From the NCBI GenBank assembly GCA_963727535.1, contig CAVSGR010000001.1, positions 806,001 to 870,000 of the forward strand: 64,000 nt of DNA, read 5' to 3'. This DNA is from RBG-16-34-14 sp963727535 (GTDB lineage: Bacteria > Bacteroidota > Ignavibacteria > Ignavibacteriales > Ignavibacteriaceae). The notes under the pieces are model-generated. The model did not search any database and was not told the DNA's origin. It saw only the letters and a list, made by a program, of their open reading frames with translations. Below, in pieces: positions 38,300-47,538 of this stretch. The translations under genes and the position numbers were made by a program. Each line of letters opens with the position of its first letter. The stretch's first letter is position 1.

Positions 38300-38698
38300 T
38301 TATTCAGGAATAAATTTATTGACTTTAAGTAGTAATATTATAAAAACGACCGCCAAAACCAAGCCACTGAAATCAGAAACAAAGTCAAAAAAATCGCACG
38401 ATCTACCTGGAATAAAAAGCTGGTGAAGTTCATCAAATATACCGTAACCACTGCCTAAGAGAATAGTATAAAGAGAGTGTTTTCCTTTAATCTTGGGATA
38501 TTTGCTTTGGAATATTAGAGTAAGATTAAGTAATACTCCAAGGATAAAAAATGCAGTCATATGCTCTACTTTATCACCTACCCCAAATGATGGCAGAGAA
38601 GAAGACGGATATGATGTAGCTATGAAAAGCAAAACCCAGTAAATTTTCAGGGAATTAAAGATGATTTTTCTGTTTCTCTCTTCAAATAATTTAAGCAA
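38300..38698 (-). CDS. VanZ-like membrane protein
   Basis: A 132-residue protein with about four membrane helices. 'GVGDKVEHMTAFFILGVLLN' (about 40-59) and 'GSGYGIFDELHQLFIPGRSC' (about 82-101) with the E-H-Q / R-x-C-D-x-x-D pattern are typical of VanZ-like proteins. Function in this lineage is unknown. Its start overlaps the nnrDE stop by 8 bases. Confidence 0.82.
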   Translation of the reverse strand: MLKLFEERNRKIIFNSLKIYWVLLFIATSYPSSSLPSFGVGDKVEHMTAFFILGVLLNLTLIFQSKYPKIKGKHSLYTILLGSGYGIFDELHQLFIPGRSCDFFDFVSDFSGLVLAVVFIILLLKVNKFIPE

Positions 38699-40253
38699 AA
38701 CTTTTCCTCAAAAATTTTACAGCATTAGGAAAATTGTCCATGATATCTGTAGCAGTGTAGCTATATTCAGTAAATTTTTTAATTAGTAAATCTGCAGCCA
38801 AACTATGGAGATAAACCCCGGTAATTACAGAAGTTTCCATATCTTTTAACTGTGCAAGAAGACCCGAAATAACTCCTGTTAAAACATCGCCGGTACCAAA
38901 TTTTGCCATCCCTGGATTTCCTGTTGAGTTAACCAAGGCTTCTCCCGAAGGTAGAAATATAATTGTCGGAGCACCTTTCAAAACAAGATAAGAACCAGTT
39001 CCTTTAACAAATTCTTTTCCGTATTTCAGGACATCTTTTTTAATTTCTTCCTGATCAACTCCGATAAGAATTGAGAACTCACCTAAATGAGGAGTCAGAA
39101 CAGCTTTCTTAAGATTAAGCCCTTTATATTTTTTACTTATTGCAAAAATCGCATCGGCATCTATAACCAAAAATTTAGATCCTGCAGATTTTATAAGTTT
39201 AAAAGCAGCTTCTGATGTTTCTTCATCTCTTCCTAGCCCAGGACCTATTGCTAAAACGTCTGCCCATTCTATTCTTTTCTTAAGTGATGGAATTACTTTA
39301 GCCAAAAAATGTTCCCCTGCATTATCTTCATAAGCGTCAACAATTACTTCTGTAAGATTTTTATGAACTAATTTTCTTACTGATTTTGGGAAAGCAAGGA
39401 TGGATGCTCCTGCCCCGCTTCTAAGTGCAGATTTTGAAGCAAGCACAGCCGCACCTGGTAATTTCCCTGAACCTGCAATTGTAAAAACTTTTCCAGCAGA
39501 ATATTTGTGGATATTCTTTTTTTTATATGGAAGATTTTTATAAATATCTTCCGGCTCTACAATATATTCTTCACAATTTAATTCATCGTATAGTTTATCA
39601 CTTATTCCGATTCCGCCTTTTATAACTTCACCGGAATAATATGCTCCATCAGAAATGAATAATCCTTTTTTAAATTCACCAAGAGTTACGGTTAAATCAG
39701 CTTTAAAAACCGTGGAACCTGAACCGGTATCAGCATCGAGTCCTGTTGGAATATCAATTGCGACTTTAATTGAATTAATCTTATTTAGTTTTTCAACAAT
39801 ACTTTTGTATGGTTCTCGGGGTTCCCCTTTAGCGCCGCTTCCAAGTATTGCATCTACAATTAGAAAAGAATCTTTTAGCTGGTTTATATCTTTTATTGAT
39901 GAATATTTTTTAAGCGAAACATTCTTAAATCTTTTTTCATAACCTGAAATGATTCTAAAATTTATCTTACAATCTTCTGATAATTCTTTTTCATCCCCGA
40001 TGAATAATATTTTAACACCGTAACCGTTGTTGACACAATGTCTTGCGGCAGCAAACCCGTCTCCGCCATTGTTCCCCTTTCCGCAAATAAATCCAATTAC
40101 TTTTTCTTTATCTCCATTTAAAAATTTTTCTTCGATCCATCTGTAGATTTCCGCCGAAGCATTTTCCATAAGCACAGGACTGGGTATCCCCAATTGCCTA
40201 ATAGCAAAATCATCTACACGTCTTATTTGTTCTGTTGAATAAAGTGGAATCAT
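38691..40253 (-). CDS. nnrD: Bifunctional NAD(P)HX epimerase / ADP-dependent NAD(P)HX dehydratase
   Basis: A 520-residue fusion. The N-terminal YjeF_N epimerase domain (1 to about 215) has 'PVLMENASAEIYRWIEE', 'GFICGKGNNGGDGFAAARHC' and 'IVDAILGSGAKGEP'. The C-terminal ribokinase-like dehydratase has 'GPGLGRDEETSEAAFKL', 'VLTPHLGEFSILIG', 'YLVLKGAPTIIFLP' and 'NPGMAKFGTGDVLTGVISGL'. It repairs damaged hydrated NADH/NADPH. Fused proteins are common in bacteria and may also be called nnrE/nnrD. It is co-directional with VanZ-like and separated from nuoN by 85 bases. Confidence 0.94.
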   Translation of the reverse strand: MIPLYSTEQIRRVDDFAIRQLGIPSPVLMENASAEIYRWIEEKFLNGDKEKVIGFICGKGNNGGDGFAAARHCVNNGYGVKILFIGDEKELSEDCKINFRIISGYEKRFKNVSLKKYSSIKDINQLKDSFLIVDAILGSGAKGEPREPYKSIVEKLNKINSIKVAIDIPTGLDADTGSGSTVFKADLTVTLGEFKKGLFISDGAYYSGEVIKGGIGISDKLYDELNCEEYIVEPEDIYKNLPYKKKNIHKYSAGKVFTIAGSGKLPGAAVLASKSALRSGAGASILAFPKSVRKLVHKNLTEVIVDAYEDNAGEHFLAKVIPSLKKRIEWADVLAIGPGLGRDEETSEAAFKLIKSAGSKFLVIDADAIFAISKKYKGLNLKKAVLTPHLGEFSILIGVDQEEIKKDVLKYGKEFVKGTGSYLVLKGAPTIIFLPSGEALVNSTGNPGMAKFGTGDVLTGVISGLLAQLKDMETSVITGVYLHSLAADLLIKKFTEYSYTATDIMDNFPNAVKFLRKSFA

Positions 40254-40338
40254 TAATTCATCAAAAGTTTAAACATTAAAATAGTTCCGCTGTTATTAAT
40301 AATAAAGGTAGTTAGTTCAAAAGATTTGCAGTAAAATT

Positions 40339-41754
40339 CTATAGGAATGAAGTAATAATATTGATTATTGTTCCCGGAGTTATTCCTAAAACTATAACAA
40401 GTAACACAGAAATAATAACAGCTAGCAAACCTGTGTTGTGTTTCTGAATTGCTAACTCAGTTTCAGGATCCTTAAAGTACATTAAAACGACTATCCTTAA
40501 ATAGAAATAAACACTGATAACACTCGATATTACTCCAACAATTGCAAGCCAGGTAAGGTCAGCTTTTATTGCCGCGATGAAAACATAATATTTGCCGAAG
40601 AAGCCTGCGAAAGGAGGAATTCCTGCAAGTGAAAACATAAATATAGAAAGCATTGCTGCAAGACCCGGATGTTTTGCTGCAAGTCCAGCATAAGATTTTA
40701 TCGAGAGATTTGTTTCATCTTTTCCTTCAATTATAGAAACGATTCCGAAAGCACCAAGATTCATAAAAGTATAAGCTAAAAGATAAAAGATTATTCCTGC
40801 TACACCTTCGTAATTTCCTGATGCAAGACCGATCGTCATATATCCCGCATGTGCAATTGAAGAATATGCAAGCATTCTTTTAATATCATCCTGTGCAATT
40901 GCTACAATGCTTCCAAATAACATTGATAAAACAGCAACCACTGCAAGATAAGGTTCAAAAGTGTTTGCAACTGAGCTGCTAAAGACTGCAAAGAAAGTTA
41001 CAAGAATTGCACTGAAAGCGGCAGCTTTTCCTCCGGTTGAAAATAATCCTGCAACAGTGGTCCCGGAACCCTGGTAAACATCGGGAACCCACATATGAAA
41101 TGGGAATGCAGCTATCTTAAATGAGAACCCTATTAAGAATAAAAGCATTCCGGTGATAAAAAGAATATTTCCTGTTAGTTCAGAAAAGTTTTTTGTTATA
41201 AAATCTATAGATGTTGTTTGTGCAGAACCATATATAAGTGCAATACCGTAAACTGTAAAACCTGTCGCAAATGCACCAAGTAAAAAATATTTTAATGCAG
41301 CTTCATTAGCTTTAAGTTTTTTCCTGTTTATTCCTGCGAGTACATAAAAACAAATCGACATCAATTCCAAACCAAGGAAAATTACGAAGAGATCTTTAGC
41401 GCCAGCCATCAGCATCATACCTAAAACAGACGATTGCAGAAGAATATAAAATTCGCCAAAGTAGGAATCATATTTTCGCAGGTAATCTACAGAAAGAAGA
41501 GAAACCAGTGCGGCGCCAAAAGTAAAAATGACGAAAAAGATGTTTACATTTCCGCCGGTCGTAAACATTCCGCCGAAAGTTTCTGTAATAGAATTAATTG
41601 TCGTTAAGGAATAAATTCCTGAGAAAAGAAATATAATAATCGAAATCCACGGGAGAACAACTTCACTCTTCTTAGAATACATTTCGATAAGAAGTGAAAT
41701 TAGAATTCCCGCGCCAATAATTTCCAAAGGTAAAATATTATAAAACGTTTCCAT
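40339..41754 (-). CDS. nuoN: NADH-quinone oxidoreductase subunit N
   Basis: A 471-residue membrane protein with about 14 helices. Antiporter-like landmarks: 'FYILLQSSVLGMMLMAGAKD' (about 101-120), 'ELMSICFYVLAGINRKKLKA' with the essential Glu, 'FHMWVPDVYQGSGTTVAGLF' (about 220), 'AQDDIKRMLAYSSIAHAGYM' and 'SLAGIPPFAGFFGKYYVF'. It is one of three proton-pumping subunits of the complex I membrane arm. It is the last gene of the nuo block and is separated from nuoM by an ion-transporter gene and a small orphan. Confidence 0.96.
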   Translation of the reverse strand: METFYNILPLEIIGAGILISLLIEMYSKKSEVVLPWISIIIFLFSGIYSLTTINSITETFGGMFTTGGNVNIFFVIFTFGAALVSLLSVDYLRKYDSYFGEFYILLQSSVLGMMLMAGAKDLFVIFLGLELMSICFYVLAGINRKKLKANEAALKYFLLGAFATGFTVYGIALIYGSAQTTSIDFITKNFSELTGNILFITGMLLFLIGFSFKIAAFPFHMWVPDVYQGSGTTVAGLFSTGGKAAAFSAILVTFFAVFSSSVANTFEPYLAVVAVLSMLFGSIVAIAQDDIKRMLAYSSIAHAGYMTIGLASGNYEGVAGIIFYLLAYTFMNLGAFGIVSIIEGKDETNLSIKSYAGLAAKHPGLAAMLSIFMFSLAGIPPFAGFFGKYYVFIAAIKADLTWLAIVGVISSVISVYFYLRIVVLMYFKDPETELAIQKHNTGLLAVIISVLLVIVLGITPGTIINIITSFL

Positions 41755-41765
41755 TAATTTTTCAG

Positions 41766-42131
41766 TTATTCTAAGAATAAAATGTCAGCATCAGTTTCTT
41801 CAATTCTTGCTTTATGTTTTTCTTCAATATAAACAGCAATTTTTTGATGATTCTGAAAATCAAAAATGTCCTTGCCTTTTTCAACAACTACGAACTTAAT
41901 CGATTCGTATTGAGTTAAAGAGCTTTTCAAATCTTTGTAATCAAGAAAATAGAGATCCGTAAAATCATCCTCTTCATTTATTATTATTCCTTTTGAATGA
42001 GATGAGAAATCTGTAATTATTTCTTTCTCAATAACAACTTTAAGAAAGTGAGCATGGAAAGGAATAATGAGCCTGTTTCCATAATAAAGTGCAGTTGTTT
42101 TGTCTTTTAAAGTTTCAGCTATTGTTTTCAT
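41766..42131 (-). CDS. Small soluble protein of unknown function inside the nuo cluster
   Basis: A 121-residue protein when started at the ATG at 42131 after an AGG-type ribosome-binding site; an upstream in-frame TTG at 42137 would overlap the transporter stop. It is soluble, with no signal peptide, Cys pair or membrane helix, and mixed alpha/beta content ('KFVVVEKGKDIFDFQNHQKI'). I do not recognise the family. It lies 3 bases after the transporter and 11 before nuoN, so it is surely co-transcribed with them. It could be an assembly or regulatory partner of the transporter, but that is context only. Confidence 0.75.
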   Translation of the reverse strand: MKTIAETLKDKTTALYYGNRLIIPFHAHFLKVVIEKEIITDFSSHSKGIIINEEDDFTDLYFLDYKDLKSSLTQYESIKFVVVEKGKDIFDFQNHQKIAVYIEEKHKARIEETDADILFLE

Positions 42132-42133
42132 AA

Positions 42134-43531
42134 TCAACCTTTACCTAAAAAGAAAATATACCAGACAACAGCAAATATAGGGATTAAAATAATAAGCGAA
42201 TATTTGATAATATAAGTAAAGAAACTCGGCATATTTATGCCAGCTCTTTCACAAATAGATTTCACCATAAAATTCGGTCCATTGCCTATGTAAGTTAAGG
42301 CTCCAAAGAAAACTGCGGCGACAGAAATTGCCTGCAAATAAATTTCATCGTGAACGACAAATTCCTGAACCTGCGATTTTACATTTACATCAAGTGCATA
42401 CTTTCCCATTGCAGCGCTTAAAAAGTTAAGATAAGTCGGGGCATTATCTAAAAACCCGGAAAGTATTCCGGTTGCCCAATAAAAAACTCCGGCATTTAAT
42501 TGATCTCTGAGAATGCTTGCTTGGTGAGCAATTAATTGCAAAGCAGGAATCATTGTTGCAAAGATTCCAACAAACAAATAAGCAACTTCTTTTATCGGTT
42601 CAAAATCAAATTCATTTGCTTTTAAAACTTCCTGATCGGCAGTTTTAAATGAAAGATAAACTACAGAAAACATTATTATTTCCCTTATACCGAAAGGAAG
42701 TGGTGCAAGACTTGGTACAAATGAAAGCACACCTGGATCGATAAAGACAGAGATAATAATTATTCCAAGATAAATAAGATTTTTTAATCCTTTAAATTCA
42801 ATCTTGCCTGAATAAGATTGTTTACTCTCACTTTCTTCATTTCCTTTGTTGAATGAATCGACTATATAGAAAATGCCGAGAATTAAAATCATTGCTGGAA
42901 TCCAGATGTACCAAACATTCTGAATTACCCAGAAGAATGGAACACCTCTGAGAAAACCGAGGAACAAAGGCGGGTCACCAATTGGAGTTAATGCTCCCCC
43001 AATATTACTAACAATAAAAATAAAGAAGATGATGTGATAAGGTTTAATTCTATTCTGATTAATCTTAATAAATGGTCGTATCAAAAGCATAGATGCACCG
43101 GTCGTTCCAATTACATTTGATATAATAGCACCGAAAGCAAGAAATAAAACATTTAACAAAGGAGTGGACTTCTTATCAACTTTAATAAGAATTCCTCCTG
43201 AAGCTACAAACAAAGAACTTAGTAAAGCAATAAAAGAGAGATATTCTGCTAGTGTATGAAGAAGCGAATTAGAATCATTTAAAAAGACTAAATAATAAAT
43301 AACAGTAATTGTCCCGAGACTAACTGCAACTTTAGGATAATGATGTTCCCAGAAGTGTTTATAGAATAACGGACCCGTCGCAATCATCAAAAGTAAAACA
43401 ACAAACGGGATAACCATTAAAGTATCCGGCAGTTGATGACTGCTTTCTGAAACTACACCAGTATCGGAAGCAATTAAGAAATCTGAAACCAAAGCAAATA
43501 AAATAATTAATGCGGGGGAGAATCTTTTCAT
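42134..43531 (-). CDS. Ion-transporter-superfamily antiporter (NhaD/CitMHS-like), embedded in nuo operon
   Basis: A 465-residue protein with about 12 helices. Family marks: 'NVIGTTGASMLLIRPFIKIN' (about 158-177), 'SNIGGALTPIGDPPLFLGFL' (about 193-212) and the second-half copy 'GFLDNAPTYLNFLSAAMG' with 'FFGALTYIGNGPNFMVKSI' (about 415). The pairing of 'TPIGDPP' and 'TYIGNGPN' re-entrant loops is that of NhaD, ArsB and the CitMHS_2 group. Na+/H+ exchange is the likeliest activity, but citrate or another anion cannot be excluded. Its start is 4 bases from the nuoM stop. Placement between nuoM and nuoN is unusual. Confidence 0.88.
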   Translation of the reverse strand: MKRFSPALIILFALVSDFLIASDTGVVSESSHQLPDTLMVIPFVVLLLMIATGPLFYKHFWEHHYPKVAVSLGTITVIYYLVFLNDSNSLLHTLAEYLSFIALLSSLFVASGGILIKVDKKSTPLLNVLFLAFGAIISNVIGTTGASMLLIRPFIKINQNRIKPYHIIFFIFIVSNIGGALTPIGDPPLFLGFLRGVPFFWVIQNVWYIWIPAMILILGIFYIVDSFNKGNEESESKQSYSGKIEFKGLKNLIYLGIIIISVFIDPGVLSFVPSLAPLPFGIREIIMFSVVYLSFKTADQEVLKANEFDFEPIKEVAYLFVGIFATMIPALQLIAHQASILRDQLNAGVFYWATGILSGFLDNAPTYLNFLSAAMGKYALDVNVKSQVQEFVVHDEIYLQAISVAAVFFGALTYIGNGPNFMVKSICERAGINMPSFFTYIIKYSLIILIPIFAVVWYIFFLGKG

Positions 43532-43535
43532 TACA

Positions 43536-45059
43536 CTACTTAATCATTACCTGTTTTGAAGGAAGAACCTGCTTGATGATTTTTGCTGATGTTTTTTCGG
43601 AGACATTCAGAAAGGTACTCGGGTAAATTCCTATCCAGATAATAAAAATGAATATCGGAATCATTACCAAAATCTCACGGAAATTCATATCTTTTAAAGA
43701 ATTTAGCTTTGGATTTGTCACTTCACCAAAAACAACTCTTTGATACATCCACAACAAATAAACTGCGGCAAAGATTACTCCTGAAGCTGCAAAAACTGTG
43801 TACCACCAGCTATCTAAAACCGGAGATTTAAAAGCTCCAAGAAGAATTAAAAACTCACCCACAAAACCATTCAATCCGGGAAGTCCAACTGAAGAAAGTG
43901 AAGCAAACATCAACATAAAAGAAAAGACCGGAACTATTTTAGCAATTCCACCATATTCACTTATTTCGCGTGTGTGAGTTCTTTCATAAATAACTCCTAC
44001 CAAAAGGAATAAAGCTCCAGTTGAAAGTCCGTGATTTACCATTTGTATGATTGCACCCTGCACAGCTTCCTGAGTCATTGCAAAAATTCCAAGAACAACG
44101 AATCCTAAATGTGCAACTGAAGAATAAGCAACAAGCTTCTTCATATCTTTCTGAACCATTGCCACAAGGGCACCGTAAATAATTCCAATTACTGCAAGAA
44201 CGGAAATGTAAGGAGCGAATGTAACTGCAGCTTGTGGAAATAATGGAAGACAAAATCTCAGCAAACCATAGGTTCCCATCTTAAGCAAAACTCCTGCAAG
44301 AATAACACTACCTGCGGTCGGCGCCTGAACGTGAGCATCAGGTAACCACGTGTGTAAAGGAAATAGTGGAACTTTAATTGCAAAGCTGAACGCAAAAGCA
44401 AGGAACATCCAGTTTTGAATTGTCTTTTCAACTTGTGGTCCGACTGAGTAAAGCTCAACAAGATTTGTAGTAAAATGTCCAAGCGGAGTCGATGCATAAA
44501 CTGCAAGCCAGATTATTGCAACAAGCATTAGTAAACTGCCGAACATTGTATAAAGGAAAAACTTTATCGAAGCATAAATTCTTTCTTTCCCTCCCCAGAT
44601 GCCGATTATAAAATACATCGGGATAAGCATTGCTTCCCAGAAAATGTAAAAGAGGAAAAGATCAAGAGAAACAAAAACGCCGAGCATCCCGACTTCGAGC
44701 ATCAACATAAAAAATGTAAACTCTTTTACTCTGCTCTTTATACTCGACCAACTTGAAAGTAAAGTAAGCGGAGTTAAAAAAGTTGTGAGCATAACAAGAA
44801 GAAGAGAAAGTCCATCGAGACCAACGAAGTAAAAGATATGAAGGTTTTCAATCCACGCAAACTTATGAGTAAACTGAAAACCGGATTTGCTGCTGTCAAA
44901 ATTAAAAAAGATAATTAATGAAATTATGAATGCAAGAAGCGATACGGCAAGTCCTGCATACCTTATTAAATTTGCTTTTTGTTTATTGATAAATAAAAGA
45001 AGAAAACTTCCTGCAAAAGGAATTAAAAGTAAAAAAGATATCAAGCTGCTGTTTTCCAT
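43536..45059 (-). CDS. nuoM: NADH-quinone oxidoreductase subunit M
   Basis: A 507-residue membrane protein. 'FYIFWEAMLIPMYFIIGIWG' (about 132-151) has the key Glu, 'KVPLFPLHTWLPDAHVQAPT' (about 228-247) the Lys-His region, then 'QKDMKKLVAYSSVAHLGFVV' and 'GLPGLNGFVGEFLILLGAF'. It is an antiporter-like pump of complex I. It is directly followed by the NhaD/CitMHS-like transporter and preceded by nuoL with one base between. Confidence 0.97.
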   Translation of the reverse strand: MENSSLISFLLLIPFAGSFLLLFINKQKANLIRYAGLAVSLLAFIISLIIFFNFDSSKSGFQFTHKFAWIENLHIFYFVGLDGLSLLLVMLTTFLTPLTLLSSWSSIKSRVKEFTFFMLMLEVGMLGVFVSLDLFLFYIFWEAMLIPMYFIIGIWGGKERIYASIKFFLYTMFGSLLMLVAIIWLAVYASTPLGHFTTNLVELYSVGPQVEKTIQNWMFLAFAFSFAIKVPLFPLHTWLPDAHVQAPTAGSVILAGVLLKMGTYGLLRFCLPLFPQAAVTFAPYISVLAVIGIIYGALVAMVQKDMKKLVAYSSVAHLGFVVLGIFAMTQEAVQGAIIQMVNHGLSTGALFLLVGVIYERTHTREISEYGGIAKIVPVFSFMLMFASLSSVGLPGLNGFVGEFLILLGAFKSPVLDSWWYTVFAASGVIFAAVYLLWMYQRVVFGEVTNPKLNSLKDMNFREILVMIPIFIFIIWIGIYPSTFLNVSEKTSAKIIKQVLPSKQVMIK

Positions 45060-45060
45060 T

Positions 45061-46998
45061 TTATAAACTTAAAATTATCCAGAATAATGCCGCTGCAATT
45101 CCAATCATCATAATAACTGCATAAGACTGTGCAGCCCCTGTTTGTATTTTTCTGATTACTCCTGATGTCGATCCGATCAGTGATGCAACACCGTTTACGA
45201 CTCCATCAATAATTTTATTGTCGGCTATTTTCCATAAGAATGAATCGGATGTTTTTACGATCGGATTAATGACTGTTGCATCATAAATTTCATCAACAAA
45301 ATATTTATTCCACAAAAGATTGTATATCGATTTGAATTTCTTAGCGGTGTTATTTGCGATAGAAGGCTTCTTAAGATAGATATATCTTACAAAGTAAATT
45401 GAAGCAATGACACCAACTACTGAAATTGTCATCAAAAGTATTTCTTGAAAATGTGTATGCATTCCATAGAACATAAGCTTTCTTTCGGCATTCGCGAAAA
45501 CAGGTTCTAACCAGCCATGAAAAATATTTCCATGTTCACCGGAAAAAAGTTCGGGAATCCCGATAAAGCCACCAATAGCGGAAAGTATAGCAAGAATAAT
45601 TAATGGAATTACCATAACACCTGGCGATTCGTGTGGATGTTTTTCATGTCCGAATCTTTCTTTTCCTTCAAATGTTAGGAAGTAAAGTCTGAACATATAA
45701 AATGCAGTTATAAAAGCAGTCAAAGCACCTATAAGCCAGAAGAGAAATCCTCCGTTTGCAAAAGAGTCCCAGAGTATTTCATCTTTACTAAAAAAGCCCG
45801 ATAATGGCGGAATACCGGAAATTGCAAGTGCAGCAATTAAGAATGTTCCGGCAGTTTTAGGCATGTGTTTTCGCAATCCACCGTAATGTTGAATATCCTG
45901 TTCTTCATGCATTGAATGAATTACCGAACCGGCGCCAAGAAAGAGAAGTGCTTTGAAAAAAGCGTGAGTCATTACGTGAAAAATTCCTGCTGAAAAAGCA
46001 CCGACTCCCATAGCAAGAAACATATAACCAAGTTGGCTTATTGTGGAATAAGCAAGAACTTTTTTAATATCATTTTGAACAACACCGATTGTTGCTGCAA
46101 ATAAGGCGGTTAAAGTTCCGATGACAGCAACAACCGTAAGAATTGCAGGCGCAGATGCAAAAATAATTGAACATCTTGCAACCATATAAACTCCGGCAGT
46201 AACCATTGTTGCAGCATGTATCAATGCAGAAACCGGAGTCGGACCAGCCATTGCATCAGGAAGCCAGACAAACAAAGGTATCTGAGCAGACTTTCCTGTC
46301 GCGCCTATAAAAAGGAACAATGCAATAAATGTAAAAGTAGTTTCCGGAACACCAAATGATGAAGCTTTTGCAAATACATCACTGAAGTTCAGGCTGTTGA
46401 AAGTTAAATAGATTAAAAACATTCCTAGAAGAAAACCAAAATCTCCTATCCTGTTTACGATAAAAGCTTTTTTAGCAGCATCACCTGTTGTGCCTTTTTC
46501 AAATTTTTTGTCATACCAAAATCCAATCAGAAGATAAGAACAAAGACCAACACCTTCCCACCCTAAAAATAGAAGAACAAAATTGTCGGCAAGTATCAGG
46601 TTCATCATTGCAAAGATGAAGAGATTCATATATGTAAAAAATCTCCAGAAACTTTTATCGCCATGCATATACCCGATAGAATATATGTGGATCAGAAATC
46701 CGACGCCTGTAACCACCAAAGACATAACAAGTGAAAGCTGGTCGATCTGGTAAGCAAAACTGATATCGAGAGAATAAACTTTTAGCCACGTAAAAAGATT
46801 TATTATTGTTTTTCTTTGTTCGACTGGCAGAGCAAGAGTCTGGAAGAAAGCAAAAACAGTAATAAGAAACGAAAGACCAATTACTCCGCTTCCAATTATT
46901 CCTATTACTTTTTCATTTTTTATTTTACTTCCAAAAGCTCCATTAATAATGAAGCCCAAAAGAGGAAGTAAAACTGTTAAGTACATTAAATTGATCAT
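45061..46998 (-). CDS. nuoL: NADH-quinone oxidoreductase subunit L
   Basis: A 645-residue protein, the normal size. 'FLGWEGVGLCSYLLIGFWY' (about 143-161), 'GKSAQIPLFVWLPDAMAGPT' (about 233-252), 'VSALIHAATMVTAGVYMVAR', 'QNDIKKVLAYSTISQLGYMF' and 'HAFFKALLFLGAGSVIHSMH' are diagnostic. The C-terminal lateral helix reaches along NuoM/NuoN. It lies downstream of nuoK after a spacer holding a hairpin pair. Confidence 0.97.
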   Translation of the reverse strand: MINLMYLTVLLPLLGFIINGAFGSKIKNEKVIGIIGSGVIGLSFLITVFAFFQTLALPVEQRKTIINLFTWLKVYSLDISFAYQIDQLSLVMSLVVTGVGFLIHIYSIGYMHGDKSFWRFFTYMNLFIFAMMNLILADNFVLLFLGWEGVGLCSYLLIGFWYDKKFEKGTTGDAAKKAFIVNRIGDFGFLLGMFLIYLTFNSLNFSDVFAKASSFGVPETTFTFIALFLFIGATGKSAQIPLFVWLPDAMAGPTPVSALIHAATMVTAGVYMVARCSIIFASAPAILTVVAVIGTLTALFAATIGVVQNDIKKVLAYSTISQLGYMFLAMGVGAFSAGIFHVMTHAFFKALLFLGAGSVIHSMHEEQDIQHYGGLRKHMPKTAGTFLIAALAISGIPPLSGFFSKDEILWDSFANGGFLFWLIGALTAFITAFYMFRLYFLTFEGKERFGHEKHPHESPGVMVIPLIILAILSAIGGFIGIPELFSGEHGNIFHGWLEPVFANAERKLMFYGMHTHFQEILLMTISVVGVIASIYFVRYIYLKKPSIANNTAKKFKSIYNLLWNKYFVDEIYDATVINPIVKTSDSFLWKIADNKIIDGVVNGVASLIGSTSGVIRKIQTGAAQSYAVIMMIGIAAALFWIILSL

Positions 46999-47016
46999 AA
47001 AACTTTATTTTGGCGT

Positions 47017-47087
47017 GTCATCCTGAGCCTGTCGAAGGATGACTTTATTTTTTCAATTTGTCACACTTCGACAAGCTCAGTGTGACA
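47017..47087. repeat. Paired intergenic hairpins, nuoL-nuoK spacer (site 1)
   Basis: Hairpin A (47017-47043) has arms GTCATCCT/AGGATGAC around the 11-nt loop GAGCCTGTCGA. Hairpin B (47059-47087) has, on the opposite strand, arms GTCACACT/AGTGTGAC around GAGCTTGTCGA. Fifteen bases separate them. The pair fills nearly all of the 94-bp spacer. The loop is nearly constant while arms differ in a base-paired way. Related pairs are at 47434-47508 and 55784-55838. Confidence 0.9.
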
Positions 47088-47092
47088 ATGCT

Positions 47093-47398
47093 CTACCACT
47101 TCAAAATGTTAATCTCGTCAATATTAACTGTCTGTTTATTTCTGAACAGAGCAATTATTATTGCAAGTCCAACTGCTGCTTCTGCAGCAGCGACCGTCAT
47201 CACAAAAAAAACAAAAAGCTGTCCAACCGGATTTCCCATAAAAGAAGAGAAGGTTATTAAAGTTAGATTAGCTGAATTCAGCATCAGTTCAACAGACATA
47301 AAAACAACAATTGCATTTCTTCTTGTAAGAACTCCTGCAACACCAACAATGAACATAAATGCACTGAGTATTAAGTAATAATCTATTGGAACAGACAT
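47093..47398 (-). CDS. nuoK: NADH-quinone oxidoreductase subunit K
   Basis: A 101-residue protein with three membrane helices. 'GVLTRRNAIVVFMSVELMLN' (about 22-41) with the conserved Glu, 'SANLTLITFS' and 'VMTVAAAEAAVGLAIIIALF' with the second Glu are the NuoK signature. It is the small antiporter-like subunit next to NuoJ. Both flanking spacers hold hairpin pairs. Confidence 0.96.
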   Translation of the reverse strand: MSVPIDYYLILSAFMFIVGVAGVLTRRNAIVVFMSVELMLNSANLTLITFSSFMGNPVGQLFVFFVMTVAAAEAAVGLAIIIALFRNKQTVNIDEINILKW

Positions 47399-47433
47399 TG
47401 TTATACTCGATTACAATTTGTTAAAAACCCATT

Positions 47434-47508
47434 GTCAGTCTGAGCCTGTCGAAGACTGACGTCACACTTCGACCTGCCTTGCCGGCAGGCAGGCAAGCTC
47501 AGTGTGAC
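47434..47508. repeat. Paired intergenic hairpins, nuoK-nuoJ spacer (site 2), with inserted palindrome
   Basis: Hairpin A (47434-47460) has arms GTCAGTCT/AGACTGAC around the constant loop GAGCCTGTCGA: a third arm sequence, again fully paired. Hairpin B (47461-47508) abuts it and has arms GTCACACT/AGTGTGAC, but its loop carries a 20-bp extra palindromic stretch (CTGCCTTGCCGGCAGGCAGG, 47473-47492). Confidence 0.9.
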
Positions 47509-47538
47509 AATATAATTTCCTGAAAGTACGTTCACTAT

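Noticed and set aside
47017..47508. Reading the GTCATCC...GGATGAC hairpins as rho-independent terminators
   Set aside because: They lack T-runs, lie inside the nuo operon, and keep the same strand order irrespective of transcription.
47017..47508. CRISPR-like array from the repeated cores
   Set aside because: Spacing is irregular, copies are inverted and few, spacers are coding genes, and no cas gene is present.
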